The position numbers were made by a program, and so were the translations under genes. The notes under the pieces are model-generated. The model was not told the DNA's origin and did not search any database. It saw nothing but the letters and a program-made list of their open reading frames with translations. Positions 11,481 to 23,650 of a stretch of DNA of 64,000 nucleotides are shown here, piece after piece. The DNA lies in assembly GCF_022458985.1 (NCBI RefSeq), contig NC_061783.1, positions 12,903,913 to 12,967,912 of the forward strand, read 5' to 3'. Source of the DNA: Mugil cephalus (lineage: Eukaryota; Chordata; Actinopteri; Mugiliformes; Mugilidae). Each line of letters begins with the position of its first letter. The stretch's first letter is position 1.

Positions 11481-14400
11481 CTGAAAGATGGAGGAAAGAC
11501 GAGTTAATTATTCACTCAAAATCGCTTTCATTTCGGTTGACACAGCTAAACGTATTGGGAAGACCAAACAGGAAGGCTCGCAGGAGCAGGAGCAGTTAAG
11601 ACGCGTGCACGGATCCCTGCCAGGTTTTTCCCTCGTAGCGCGCTGTCTTGATGTCGTGCGACTACTTTACCAGTTTCCGCCGTGTTTTTTTTTTTTCGGG
11701 GGCTCGGGGCGTTGGCATTCACATTGCAAAGTGCTGCTGTCTCAGGACTGAAAACAGCAGCGTGGGGAGCGAGGGAGTTCAATGCACACTTACCTCATTG
11801 TCTGACGGAACGTGGTTGTCGAGCCGCGGCGCAGAAGACAGAGGGGAGTGTAACTGTAGAAGAAAAGAACAAAAAGAAAAAAGCCAGGTTCAGATATGGC
11901 AGCCGGCGTTTAAGAAGAAAAGAGTCTGAGGGTTTTAACACAGAGAATCAGAGGTTTAAAACACCGCTGCAAAGTGAGAACGTCTTCACCTTAAGGTGCC
12001 TGTTAAGAACAGCAGATGGGTCGTCTCGCATTTTTATAGTTAGAAGCCAAAGAAAGCCAGTAATAGAGCCGTCTGAGGGAATGCATTTAAGATACGGTTG
12101 GATTTCCCATCGACAAGTTTTCAAAACCACGTACACCACTCAAAATTCTCTCTGAATGCGAAAGAACACTGATCAATAGTGGATTTCTAAACTACTCCCA
12201 GCAGAGGGAGGGGAAACACTCCGGGTTAGCTGCTCCGGCGGTGATGCACATAAAGCTAATGTTCTATATAAGCACCCATTCACTAAAAAAATTATTGAGC
12301 GAAAGTCAATAGGCAGCGGCAGAGTGCGCGATGCCTTTGTGCACAGCCTCTTGGCCTTGTGATCGATGAGGGAGCCATTAATCAACAAAATGCTTCTGAC
12401 AGCAACACAAAACACCTCAGGAGTCTAACAAGAGTCTCAACACTCCGGCAAACATTGATTAAATAGTTTACATCACATGGAAAGAAAAAAAAATAAAGTT
12501 GTTTTTTTTGAGAATACAGTCCTTGTTTGAAGGTTAATGCTGATGCAAAAAGACGAAGCTGTTCACTGCTGGGGCACGTCACTCGTTGCCAGTTAAGGGA
12601 GAATCTCCACCGAAGCTGCGCTTCCACTCGCTGAACAAAAAGCTCTGCACGGAGACCATCCATCAAGCTGTCCCACCCGGCTGCGTGTCGCAGTATCTCC
12701 GTGTGCACCTATGTGTTTCTCTGGCATTTTCTCAAAGCACGTGAATCAATGCGATTACTGTATGGATAACGCATGTTTGGAGACATGATTACTTTTATGG
12801 ATCCGACGCGCACTCCGCAACGCAGCAGATGCTTCTTTCATTTCACCTTAATTGGCCAACAAATTAGGCAAAATGCCCCCGGAGGAGAGTTCCCGTGAAG
12901 CAAGGACAGCAGGTGACTCGGCCCATTCACCGGCACCTCTAAAGCATCTCGCAGTGTTTGGGTCTTAAAAACTGGGTGCGTGTAGAAAGGCGCCGCATAG
13001 GTGAGTTTGTTTCGCGTCAGCACACCGAGACATTACATCCGAGAGATTAATATTTTTGAAAAGATGAGTTTGTGTACGCAAGAGAGGATTACGGCAACGT
13101 GTTTATGGGTATGTATAGGAGGCACAATGACTAGCGGGCCACGCGAGTGTGACGGTAAGCTGATTACAGCCGCCACAGGAGATGGACGACTCAGGTGTCA
13201 GTGTGTCAGTCACGGTGACGTGCATGTTGACATATATAAATCAGTATGAAGACTCAGATTGCCAGAGTTGTATGAGGTCACATAAACAACTCCAAAAACT
13301 ATGGAAACGGCACCATTCATGACTATTGAAACAGTAAGACTGAGTAAGAAATCAGGGATAGCTTAATAATTAATGTAAAATGATACTAATAATGTATATT
13401 TATAAATAGCACTAGGCTGAGTTTAATATAGAACACATATAGTAGGTAGGGGGTCCCTACTTAATCTCTCCATCAGTTTGGGGTCCTTGGCCTCACACAC
13501 AATGAAGACCCCTGCTTTATACTGTGGGTCTTCAACAGGGGTCCGCGACCGCTAGGGGGCACTGCAGGAAGTAGTGCAGGAAGGTCGCAAAATCTTTGGT
13601 TGATTAGACATTTTTTATATATTTTTTTAATTTTCACCCGCAAATTTGAATTTCTTCAATCACAAGGCTGCATATTACAGGCTGACTCAGTCAGGTTCCC
13701 CGCAATTGGCCAAGAGCCTATTCAGTCGCCAGGTGAAATCCCAGACGCATGCTATTTATGTCAGGTATGTTTAGGTTTGCACGGCCACCCTACTGTTGCA
13801 CTTGTATGAAATAAAAAAAATGAACCTGTGTATTATCTTAATAGCTTAATAGTGAATGCAAAATGAGTAGGTAGGGGTCCCTATTTAATCTCTCATCAGC
13901 TTGGGGTCTTTCCCTGAAAAAATTGAGTTCAGGACCGATATACTAGGATGTATTCGTCGTGCACCGAATGAACTGGCAAGTGAGCGTATGAACTACAACA
14001 CCAACTCAAGCGATTCCCTTCAGGCTCGACAGTGCTGACGCGCTGAATATGTCAGTTCACCTGGACCGTGTCCCTGACGTACATCCCACCTGCCCGGTGC
14101 TCGGGTCAAATTCATTTCCTGTCCCTCGCGTAAAAAAAACACCCTTCAGGCGACACACAAGCAAATGACTGCAAACAAGTGTTACTGCCGTCCACGACAC
14201 TTCAATAACCGTTGGGCAGCAGAGGCTGCGAATAAAAGGTCACAAACATGGTGGCGTGCGAGCGTGTGCCTCTGCGAGGACTCGTTTATAAGAAAGCTCG
14301 CGCCTATGTGTGTGTGTGTGCGAGAGGCATTTACCGAGCCGATACCGGGGGGGATTTCTCCCAGACATTTACATACCACCACCACCTGAGTGTATGCACA

Positions 14401-17400
14401 GATGAATTGTGTGTGTGTGCGTGTGTGTGTGTGTATCAGAGACCGAGAGAGAGACTATACGCCGTATCATCCATCATGAAGCCAGACTAACTGTCATAGT
14501 GATGGTGGCCAGCTGGTGCTTACTTAGCTCAGAGGCGGTGCAGACACACACACACGCACACACTTGGTAAGAGAAGACAAATCACAGACGACTCCCGGCC
14601 GGTCATACATGGGCGTAAACCACAGGGAGCCTGGAACATTCACGGTTAACCTTAAATCAGCCCCAGGGTGTCTATGTGTAGCAGAATATATGTAAACACA
14701 CACACACACACGCCGTGGTATTTGTGTGTGTCTAATATGAGGGGGGTGGGGGAAATAAGATACATGATGGTGCGTACATGTACAAATTGTGTGTGTGTGT
14801 GTGTGTGTGGTAGCCAGTGTTGGTGTGGAGCTACAGTGGAGCCCACTAGATCAACATTTCATCACCGATACGAGGGTCAGGTGAGGCCACGCTTGCCTGC
14901 TGTCCAAACGAGTAGCGGTGATTAACTAATTGGCTACAACACCAGAGACAAAGGAACAGAGAGATTCGACTAAAAGAACGAGAGGGATGAGGAAAAGGGG
15001 GGAGGAGATGGACACGAGGAGGAAAAGAGGGACCGGGACGATACATGCATTATTATTACCATTTTGCATTCATTATTAAGCTATTCAAATAATACACATT
15101 TATACTTCTTTCATTTTTTTTTATTTCAATCTAAGCCTCCTGTACACAGCAGGCCCCTCCCCTATCGCTGCTGAGCCAATCAAAAGGCTGAAACTTACAT
15201 GCTGACTCTGTACGTTTAAAGTTGAAATTGTCAATTCTTTTCTTGATCGTGATTGGCTCAGCAGCAATAGGGGCGGGGCCTGCTGTGTACAGGAGGCTTA
15301 GATTGACAGGTCTAGTGTGGAATGGTGCACTGTTGAGTTGGAAGTGTTTATCCCTTAATTAAAATATTGGTTGGATTATGTTGAGGGAGGGGGGCCGTAT
15401 TAATGTTAATGTGTATTTCAGGAAATTTAAATTTGTGGGGAAAATTTAAAAAAAAAACACCTCACATACTCTTGTCCGTTTTGACATTTAACAGCAGTAA
15501 AAATACCCTAAACATCATTCTTTTAGCCTGAAATTTAATGACCTTTCCTGACCCACAATACATCTAAATAAAAATATTCTTTTATACTTTTTTAATTCTT
15601 ACACATATTACATGACATTATACTGTGTAATAGATATTTTTCGCCAGAAATGAGTGGTGTTAAACTTAAAAAATACACTTTCCCTGCCCTTTGAAACACT
15701 TAAGCTGGTGGTAATACTTGCTTCAAGGGAATTCTTGTTGCAGGTCAAAATTACTGTGAAGGTACAAAATATGAACAGTATGTAGGTGTTAATGTGTTCA
15801 CCAAAAAACAAAAAAAGTTCATATGAACAATCCCCTGTTGTGCTGCTCCTGGCTGTGTAGGTGGAATTGTTTTCATCAAGTTCACGAGTTGTAAAGTGTT
15901 TACCCTAAAAATGGTTAAAGACGACAATATATTACACTTTAGTGGTATAATTACCACTTAATAATTAAGTATTGTGGATTAATTGTGTTTGCAGTTAATC
16001 AACAGTTGAGATATGAACGTCTGCACTAAACATCGTGTCATTATGTCAGTCCTTAGATTCACACACTGGATATTATGATGATCTGTGGCCCATCCAGCAG
16101 TTGTTACAGAACATATAAATATCACAGTCTCGGCATTAGTGGTGGATCACCCGACGCGGACGCACTCAGAGAGAAAATGGGATGAGTTTTAATTAACCAT
16201 AATGATCCTTTAAAACTGGAGATGAGAGGCTAATGGAAAGCTAACATGATCATAACTTGCGAGATGAGAGTTGTAACTTCCCCGAGCTTTGTTGAAAACT
16301 GTGATATTTCGACTGATGTAATCTTTCTCAGCTCTGAGGGCGTGCTGGTGTGCGTTTGTTGGTTTGTGTGTGTTGCTTTGATGGATCTCGGCATGTGGAA
16401 GGCATCTTGCTGAGAGCCCCAGCAGCAGCAGCAGTAGCAGCAGCAGCAGTAGTAGCTCTGTACAGTCGGCGACTGAGCAGCTTTTCTCCTCTGTCCTTTC
16501 TTCGCCACCTTCTTCTCTACTACAGATGAATTCATTTGTATGCCGCTGGGTTTCTTTTTTTTTTCTTTTTCTTCACCTTTCCATCTCGCCGTCTCTCTCT
16601 CTCACTCTTGACTCCCTTTCTCCCCCCTTACCCCTCGCCCTTCTTTTTCGCCGCGTTCGAGTCGATCTCCCATCATCTTCGCCACTATCTCTTGTTTCAT
16701 CTATTACTCCCGCCTGCTCTTCCCTCTCCAGTTCCCATTTTCATTCTCGTCTCCTCCCTTCACTCCCACACTGTTTTCTCTCACCCTCAAATTCCCTCCT
16801 TAGCCTGCCACTCTCCCCAAAGCAGCATGGATACGGCAGCTTAGCCGATGATGAATGTGGCGGAGAAGCCGAGTCTCGCTTTTTTCTTTGTCCTCCACCG
16901 TCCGTCTCTTTTTTTAAACTTTTTCTTTTCTTTTTCTCAACTTCTCAACTACATGGTGTCTGATCTGATGTCAGAAGAATGGGAAACTGTCATGCATTGA
17001 TCAATTACTGTTCCCGACAGAAAGACCTTTTTCCAATAAAGCCACTTTCTGCAAACCATCCTGCTCATATGATTAAGAATATTCCCACAATTAAAATCCA
17101 TTTGGCCAAGAAAGCCCCATTTAAAAAGGCAATAAGAATCTGCTTTACCGCTCCAAGGTTATTCTACGAATTGAAAAAAAAAATAAAAAATTGAATAAAA
17201 TGGAAAAATGAAATTTCCATTGTGCTTTCTGTTTCTCCATTAAATTACTTGCCCCTGTTTCTGTTCCATCAAATTAAAAATGAACCTTCATTATTGCAAA
17301 GTAACGCTGAAATCTACAGGTGACGACACATAACACACAATCCTCACCTCTCCATTGTGCAGCCCGGCCCCCATTTGGCCGTTCGCCACCGCTGGCTGGT

Positions 17401-20400
17401 TGTCATTTTCGTCCAGGACCTTATCTGGCACGGGCGGGGGCAGATCCTCCTCCGGTTCCTCCGGGGGCCGGTGCGGGGGAGCGGCGGCGTTGTCGGAGCG
17501 CCTCTTGGCCTCCATGTCGACGCTGTGGCGGCTCTTCTTGTTCAGGTCGACCGAGGCGTACTCGACCCCGTCGCACAGGGGCCCCCGCTCCGGTGTGGAG
17601 GGGCTGAGGTGGCCGTTGAGGAGGGCGGGAGGGTGAGGCGGGGGCTCGTCCGGCCTCGGTTCGACGGTACCGTTGGGGAGGCCAAGGTGCGCGGGGGGCT
17701 CTTTGAGCTCCTTGACCGTCTCGTACAGAGAGTCTTCGGCGCTGACGTCTCGTGACGCCACCGCTATCTCCTTCACCACCTGCAGTTACATACACTGTGT
17801 TCACTGATGTGCTTTAAAATGAGGTACATGCACCGACCAGGCATAACATTATGACTATCTTTAATGTTCTGCTGCGAAACCTTAGGACCTAGCATTCCAC
17901 TTAGACCAGACTAGATCCCAAACTGATCAAGTGTCTGTGGGATGATCCACAGAGGCCCCTCCCCTCAACCCATAGGACCCTCCCCCACTAACAACAATTA
18001 TGTTGCCTAACACCACAGGACCCCCTCAGAAGGTCCATGTCCATTCTCAGATGAGTCACAACTGTTTTTGGGGGAGACCTACACAACATTAGGAAGGTGG
18101 TCATAATGTTATGCCCGATCAGTGCACGTTTTAATGTGTACGTTTTCGATCCCTCAGTCAACAATCTTTCCGACCAATCAGCTAATCACCTCTCCTCTCC
18201 AAGCAGAGCCCTGATTCTGCTGATGAAAGGCGACTCTAAACACTGACCTCATAGGTGCTGTCCCCCGAGGGAGGGGGTCCGTCCCCGACGAGGGCGTTGT
18301 TGGGGGGGATGCTGGGCAGCTCTCGGTCCTGGTGATACTTGGAGGACCTGAGCTCCGATTGGCTGGAGAGCATCTCCTCCGACAACTGGGGACTGGTGTC
18401 CTGCGTGTCTGTGAGGACTGGTGGGGTGGGGAGAGGGGGAGGGGAGGAGGAGGGGGGGGCGTGAGAAGCTGTCGTCGTTTTATCACGGCGAGATTATTTT
18501 TTAACGTTTTTGCTCCGTGGCCCTTTCGTAATGAGTCATTTTTCCCTTTCCATCGACGCAGACTGGCGCATGCATTTGTCTGCAACTGTCACTTCGCATC
18601 CACCCAGGTAGAAATGACTAAGAGCGCTACAAAGATAAGGGCATAGCAAAACAACAGCTGAGGGCTGAATGCTACATAACAACAGCTGGGGAGGAAATGT
18701 CATAATCATGGGACTAGCAGCACGTACTCTTTGCAGCCGCAACTCGAGTATCAGTTCGTTGGCGAAAAAATTAGTGAAATGTTTAGCGAGATTTAATCGG
18801 CTTACTTGTACCGCTGGTTAGAGGACCGTTGTGAGAGCTGCTGACTGCCACGTCCGTCGCCGGGCTGTCAGCTGAATGGCTGATCGTCTCCCTCTCTGAC
18901 ACCTGAGCAACAGAGGATAAGGCCATTTGTTAATGCACATACAAAACTCCTTTTATGTCTGAATAAAAATCCCAAGGGGAGCAGAGATGAATCAGCGTTT
19001 CTTCCCCTCGCACAGGATGGATGACTTTCACAGCTCCATGTGATCCACAAGCCACCAACAGCAGACTGGAATACGTTCAGAGGACTGTTTGTCAGGACCC
19101 GCTGTTTTTTTGGGGGTGAATCGCTAATATTCACAGCACTGATTCCAGTTTCCCCTCCCTGCCCCTTCATCTCTGATTTTCTAAGCTTTTCCAATAACAT
19201 AAGCTGATTGTGTTAAGCTCATTATCAGAAGGCATCTACAAGTGGCAAAGTAACTAAAATAGAAAGTTTTGGCCTAATCAAGATATGCTGTTTGTTTCAC
19301 AGTAGCAAATTGCGTCAATCTGACGTCCTTCATTTGACAAGTTGTCTAAGACATCAACTGATGTTCAACTGAACACCAGAAAAATAAGTAAAAGTAAAAG
19401 CAGTGTGTTAAATACCGATACCAAGCTACCAGCAAGAAAATATGCTCTCCGTTCTCGCCCCGAACCGCTTACGAGAAGCTCTCAACTTCCCATTGAAGCC
19501 ACTTGCAACACTTGTACTTGCAACATCGTGGCAACATGGAAAAATCAGCATTTCTAATTAAACTGTCAAAACCACCCTTAAAAAAAAAACACGGAGCCGG
19601 TTTGATCCGCCTGAGCGGAATCAGCTCTGCGGCGTGAGCAAACACTCAAATCAAGACTCCTCTCAACTCCAAATAACCGTCGCTGAGAAGAAACTACACT
19701 AATTAACACCGGATGTGCTGAGCACCGGCAGCACTGAGCCGTGATTTATCATGCGCGCTTATACACATAAACAGACTTCCTCCCATATGTAAAACTATCA
19801 CTCAGTCACTCAGTATTGAGACGTCAGAAAATGTGAGGATCTGTTAAACCCTGCGAGCCAAGCCTGTTCTTTGTTAGGGGTTAGTTGTTTTTCTCATGTG
19901 CGAGCGGAGGCGTGCGCATTAAAAGCTCCACAACCCCACCTAGTGGCCACGGATGCTCTTACCTACTGGTGTCAATGATGTAATCTTTAACTATTTTATG
20001 ACCCCAAGTTCTCTTAACTCATCTTGTCATTGTTTAATTCAGTACTGAAAAGCATGTTTTAGAGAATTGTTACCTTTTTCGTCATAGTTAAAATTTCTTA
20101 GCATTACAAAGCAAAGTGGATCAATCACAAATCACAAAGTGGAATCAAACTGAAAGACCTGAGGCTGTGATTTTCTTTCTGGGATATGAGTTCTGGTGTT
20201 CTGGATTGAATTAAATAGAAATTTTGGGTCAATTAAAGTGAGGCTTAAAACACCTAACAAGACTAATGGACATGGAGCTTCCTGAACGTCGGGGCCGCGG
20301 CCTCGGGACAAGACAGCCTGACGGATCGAGGGAGAGCGAGGAGGAGCTAATCTGCTCATCCGCGAAGACAAAGACCTCCATTTAACCTGTCAGGCCGTGA

Positions 20401-23400
20401 CGCGGTCCGTCATGCAAATGGGCCTCCCTCTTGAAACAATCTGACCACCCGGCGATTACGCCACCGCTTAAAGGTTACGGCGGCGATATCAATCAAACGC
20501 AAACGAGGCTCAGAGGAATGCGCATGTGGACGGGCGGCAGGCTGAGACGCATGTACACAAGGCCCCAGAGGGAGGGACGGCCTCTCGGGTCTGTTAAAGC
20601 CAGGTATTTGTCACACTTTAGCGTTGCCTGGGCACAGAAACGCCAATATTACAGCGGTAATTGCTATATTTGGCGGTGACGTGGCGTTCAAGAGGACATT
20701 TAGAATATGTTATTAAGGGTGAGAATCAACTTTTTTAAACACTAGAGATCTATTTAAGACACACACCACCACATTAAATGATCTGACATGAGAAAAGTAG
20801 TCAGTGGAATTTCCCACATGTGCCCTCAGAACAGGAGTAACCACTTCCCCATCAGCAGCTGCTGGCAATTTAGAAACTATCTCACTAACAACTGGAGGAT
20901 GTCAATCAGCCGTGTGCAGGGGAGGCTGTGTGTTTTTTTTTTTTTGCGTCTGTATCCGAGTGTGTCTATCGGAGTTTATCGGGGAGGAGACGTGTGAGAG
21001 CGTGTGTGCGTTACTCAGGCATGCAGCCGATCTGGAAGTTCAATCCAGATCGTTTGCCAGCAGTTACACCGCCTGTGAATATTTTTCCGGCGTTCCTGGT
21101 TAAAGTTTTGACCTTTCGCTCTTGAAGCAAACACTTCTGGCTACACGCAGTGTTTGCATATGAAACCGTGTAAGGGAGAAAATTTGAAAATTCCCAGCAG
21201 TGCGTGTAATTACTAATTCGACTGACATGCCCCCCCTCTCGGCATGAATAACACAAGAAAAAACAACACGGGGTTGTTAGCGAAAGCCTACGAGGTGACT
21301 CGACGCCACTGCTAAATTTTTGCGTAATTCTTCAGAAGCAACTCACTCCGTTCATGAGGTGATCGTGATCTCCTGCTGGATGTCCGTCTGATGTTTTCTT
21401 CTGCCTAAATCGGAGAAGGATGGAGAGACGAGAAACAGTTTTGAAGTCAGGAAATGAAATCGCAAGGTTCACGTCCACCCACATTTGTACGACATCTTTT
21501 ATTCCACCAGGCATTCGAAGTATGGCCCTCTGTGTCCACCTTATTACACCTGTAATGAAAGTCTAATGAAACCCAACACAACTGCCTGTGCCTATAATTG
21601 TGCCTACAAGGGTTTCTCTGATGTCATCCACTGGAACAGCAAAGAAACACAACTGAGAATAACGAGGGCACGACTTTGTCCTGTAACGTAAGGGGACGAG
21701 AATTCAAATCCAAACATCCGCATCCTATGTTGCAATTAGAACCTGTATAAATTGTTTTAACGTGCTCCCCGAAGACCTGCAATAGATACGACTCCTGTTG
21801 TAAAGTAAAACATTTTAATTAAAAACTGCAGCACAAATATTTTTTGTGGACCTATTGCAGTCCAGCTGACATCACCATAAATAACGTTATTTGTCTAAGA
21901 TAGGCTAGTCCAAATGTTAATTTTGGCATTTTTGAAGCCGGACTGGGAAAAAAAAAAGGTCAAAATGTCATCCTGCAGAGAAGCTCTCCGTACGGTCACT
22001 AAAACAGTTTGATGTTAAGTGACTCATAACATTAATATGGAGATTGTCCCTACTGAGGTTTAAGCGTCTAACAGGCGGCACAGGCCTTTTCTCTGAAATC
22101 ACCCAAGACTAAAACTGCAAACGAGAGTTAGAGAAGGGGAAGAGCAGTGTAACAGCAACTGCTATCTAAGAGATTAAAACGGCTATTTATTTGTGTATTA
22201 CGGTGATGACGTGAAGTCGCACGCTGAGCTTCTTGGAGAGTTTACAGGACGGTGACGCGCTAAACTTGTGGCTAACTGTGCTATAAATAAACGGCAGCGC
22301 TCCTGTACGCTGCAGCGCCTGTACACCGTATCTTTAAGGCCATCAAAGTGCAGTGAGCGTTTTTGTTTCATTTATTTTTGGGAGGCCTTTCGCACCGTTA
22401 TTGGGCAGAGAGACGAGTGAGAGGTGACGACATACAGCTAAGTTATGCTAAACTGAGCCACTGCGGTGAAAGCTGTAGCCTCGGTTTGTGTTCGCTCAGC
22501 CAGTGGAGCTATCGGGGGTACCCCCGGGGGCTGCAGTGAACTTTTTGACCTACTGCCAGTCAAACAGGATAAGAAATCCTCCTGCTAGCGGAGTGATGAT
22601 AATATTAATTCCGAAAAAGGAGCAGATTTAGTGGATTGTAATGTGATGCTGACAGTTAGCTGCTCCACAAGATGGCATTGTGGCCCTTTTGTGGTTTCTG
22701 TGTGTATCATCCTCACTCAGTAGTAGACTGAATCATTTACACTCAAATGCAAGAGAAATGAGGTTAAGAATCTTGATTAAATTACACTTTAGCATTAAAT
22801 TTCATATTTTTAGGGCTTCTAAAAAACATTCAAAAACATTTTTTTGCTTCAGGACTTTTTCATCAACTGCTGTATTTACCGCTTTACTACTCTGATTGCT
22901 CCTCCAGGACAACGGAGCCGCTCAGGACTCGCATCTCTTCCTCTGTTACGTTACAAAAGAAAGCTGGCACCTCATTATTCTCAGTCAAAACAACCCACGG
23001 TTCGGATTAAACCTCCGCTGAGAGGTTGTGAAATGTGAGGAGCGGCCGGTCAAACGAACCTCCGGTGTTAGCTGTGTTGTGCAGAGCTGTGCGTTCGCTG
23101 CGTCAGCTCTTACAGTAACTACACAATAAGACAATAACCTGTTTTCCTGTCTTTATGTATTTCGGTTGGGGCGCGAGGGCGCACACACTCATTCATAATT
23201 GTTCTACTAAAGCACCAACACCCTGAGGGCTCGCTGCTGTTATTCGGCAGCTCTGTCCTATATGTGCTATAATTACTGTAGCGAAGAATGCCCTCTCAGG
23301 TGTTTGCGCACCGTCAGCGCTTCCTATAAGATTTACTTTAGGGGGCTGACACTGCAGGACGTGTCCGCGGGAAGCCGTTTCCACAACGCACCTCTTCCTA

Positions 23401-23650
23401 CAGCTTCAAGATATGTGCAACAACAACAACGACGACGACGACGAGTACGTGTCCATGCTCACCCCTGGCAGCTAGCGCACAGCAGCAGCAGCACGGAGAC
23501 CAGCAGCAGGGCGCTGAGGACGCTGATGGTGACCACCAGGGCCAGCTGCCCGCTCCCCAGCCACGACGCCATGCCGGAAGAGGCCGCCGTCCCCGACTTG
23601 ACAACGCCCGCCTCCGGGCCCCACCACACTCCACTCAGGACTGGAGCCAT
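11118..23650 (-). CDS. pag1: pag1: phosphoprotein associated with glycosphingolipid-enriched microdomains (Csk-binding protein)
   Basis: Seven minus-strand coding exons: 23650-23463, 21404-21347, 18902-18806, 18417-18248, 17779-17348, 11853-11794, 11480-11118. All join in frame with GT-AG sites: 455 codons from the first ATG, or 429 from the second ATG (23572), close to the human 432. Numbering from the second ATG: short extracellular N-terminus (WLGSGQ), one membrane helix at about 10-31, the palmitoylation motif CASC at 32-35 (human CSSC), then a long acidic/proline-rich cytoplasmic tail. The tail carries tyrosine motifs YETV (164), YASV (219), YSTV (313, equivalent of the human Csk-binding Y317), YSSI (334), YATV (353), YETI (381) and YESV (414). 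The C-terminus SRL is a PDZ ligand (human TRL). PAG1 sits in lipid rafts and, once phosphorylated by Src-family kinases, recruits Csk to shut them down. Confidence 0.95.
11794..11853 (-). CDS. pag1: pag1 short 60-bp exon
   Basis: Acceptor TTCTACAG and donor AATGAG|GTAAGT; exactly 20 codons in phase 0, so it could be skipped without a frameshift. It encodes LHSPLSSAPRLDNHVPSDNE, only weakly like the human stretch before MYSSV ([21 protein letters not shown]). The exon was found by its splice sites and phase more than by similarity. Confidence 0.8.
13441..13915. repeat. Possible decayed interspersed repeat with direct terminal similarity
   Basis: The segments at 13441-13492 and 13866-13915 share AGTAGGTAGGG-GTCCCTA-TTAATCTCTC-ATCAG-TTGGGGTC with small differences, about 425 bp apart. 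Between them is a GGGGTCCGCGACC-type motif often seen in fish interspersed repeats. The class is not assigned. Confidence 0.4.
15127..15305. mobile_element. Fold-back / MITE-like inverted repeat
   Basis: Two 56-nt arms (15127-15182 and 15250-15305) are reverse complements with 2 mismatches, around a 67-nt spacer. The arms begin CAATCTAAGCCTCCTGTACA. No open frame. The structure fits a non-autonomous fold-back element or MITE and would form a long hairpin in the pag1 pre-mRNA. No clear target duplication was identified. Confidence 0.8.
16421..16456. repeat. (AGC)n/(AGT)n trinucleotide run
   Basis: Imperfect AGC/AGT triplet run in a pag1 intron; not in an exon. Confidence 0.8.
17348..17779 (-). 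CDS. pag1: pag1 large central exon (432 bp)
   Basis: 144 codons, phase 0 at both ends; acceptor AACTGCAG, donor GGAGAG|GTGAGG. It encodes VVKEIAVASRD, then SLYETVKELKE (human CLYETVKEIKE), VEYASVDLNKKSRHSV (human AEYASVDRNKKCRQSV) and a proline block PPPVPDKVLDENDN (human PPPVPVKLLDENEN). It is GC-rich with long antisense open frames that are shadows. Confidence 0.95.
17831..18124. mobile_element. Tc1/mariner-type non-autonomous copy (about 294 bp)
   Basis: Terminal inverted repeats of about 29 bp: CACCGACCAGGCATAACATT at the left, and the reverse complement of GGTGGTCATAATGTTATGCC at the right. Internal sequence matches the copies at 23820-24170 and 53516-53937, including the stretch around GTGGGATGATCCACAGAGGC. 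It sits wholly inside the 468-bp pag1 intron between the 170-bp and 432-bp exons and makes up most of it. Confidence 0.8.
18248..18417 (-). CDS. pag1: pag1 170-bp exon
   Basis: Acceptor CCCACCAG before 18417, donor TATGAG|GTCAGT. It enters with two bases completing an Ile codon and leaves in phase 0. It encodes LTDTQDTSPQLSEEM and then YHQDRELPSIPP, matching human CHQSRELPRIPP, and ends with STYE, aligned to human GPYE. Confidence 0.93.
18806..18902 (-). CDS. pag1: pag1 97-bp exon
   Basis: Acceptor TTGCTCAG, donor GTACAA|GTAAGC; 32 codons plus one base. It encodes VSERETISHSADSPATDVAV and SSSHNGPLTSGT, aligned with human VPSDKEMFSRSVTSLATDAPA and SSEQNGALTNGD. Confidence 0.92.
18903..21346 (-). 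other. pag1 intron (about 2.4 kb)
   Basis: No exon, RNA gene or clear mobile element recognised. It includes a T-rich run near 20933-20946. Confidence 0.6.
21347..21404 (-). CDS. pag1: pag1 58-bp exon
   Basis: Acceptor GATTTAG, donor AACGGA|GTGAGT. One base completes a Gly codon, followed by 19 codons QKKTSDGHPAGDHDHLMNG, aligning with human EKKPRQHSGDHENLMNV directly after the membrane-proximal cysteines. Confidence 0.93.
21405..23462 (-). other. pag1 intron (about 2.1 kb)
   Basis: No coding exon recognised. A short CAA/GAC triplet run lies at 23418-23444, just past the membrane-exon donor. Confidence 0.6.
23463..23650 (-). CDS. pag1: pag1 membrane exon with two in-frame start codons
   Basis: From ATG at 23650-23648 (context GCCATGG, strong) to donor CCAGG|GTGAGC. 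It encodes a 26-residue leader (MAPVLSGVWWGPEAGVVKSG...), then a second ATG at 23572-23570 (context GGCATGG) starting MASWLGSGQ. A hydrophobic helix LALVVTISVLSALLLVSVLL and CASCQ follow. Human PAG1 has LLGSGQ about ten residues from its start, which fits the second ATG. Either start keeps a type III topology. Confidence 0.92.

Larger units (their letters stand above)
11854..17347 (-). other. pag1 intron between the 432-bp and 60-bp exons (about 5.5 kb)
   Basis: No further coding exon found. It contains a repeat with 45-50 bp direct copies at 13441 and 13866, (GT)n tracts near 14400-14435 and 14788-14810, an inverted-repeat element at 15127-15305, an AGC/AGT trinucleotide run at about 16421-16456 and a C/T-rich tract at 16550-16810. 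Confidence 0.7.

Noticed and set aside
14850..14930. Possible extra pag1 exon on the minus strand
   Set aside because: No acceptor/donor pair in phase 0 on both sides; the 60-bp exon at 11794-11853 fits the gap in phase and leads directly into YSTV.
17320..17755. Several plus-strand open frames of 90-130 codons
   Set aside because: Antisense shadows of the GC-rich 432-bp pag1 exon.
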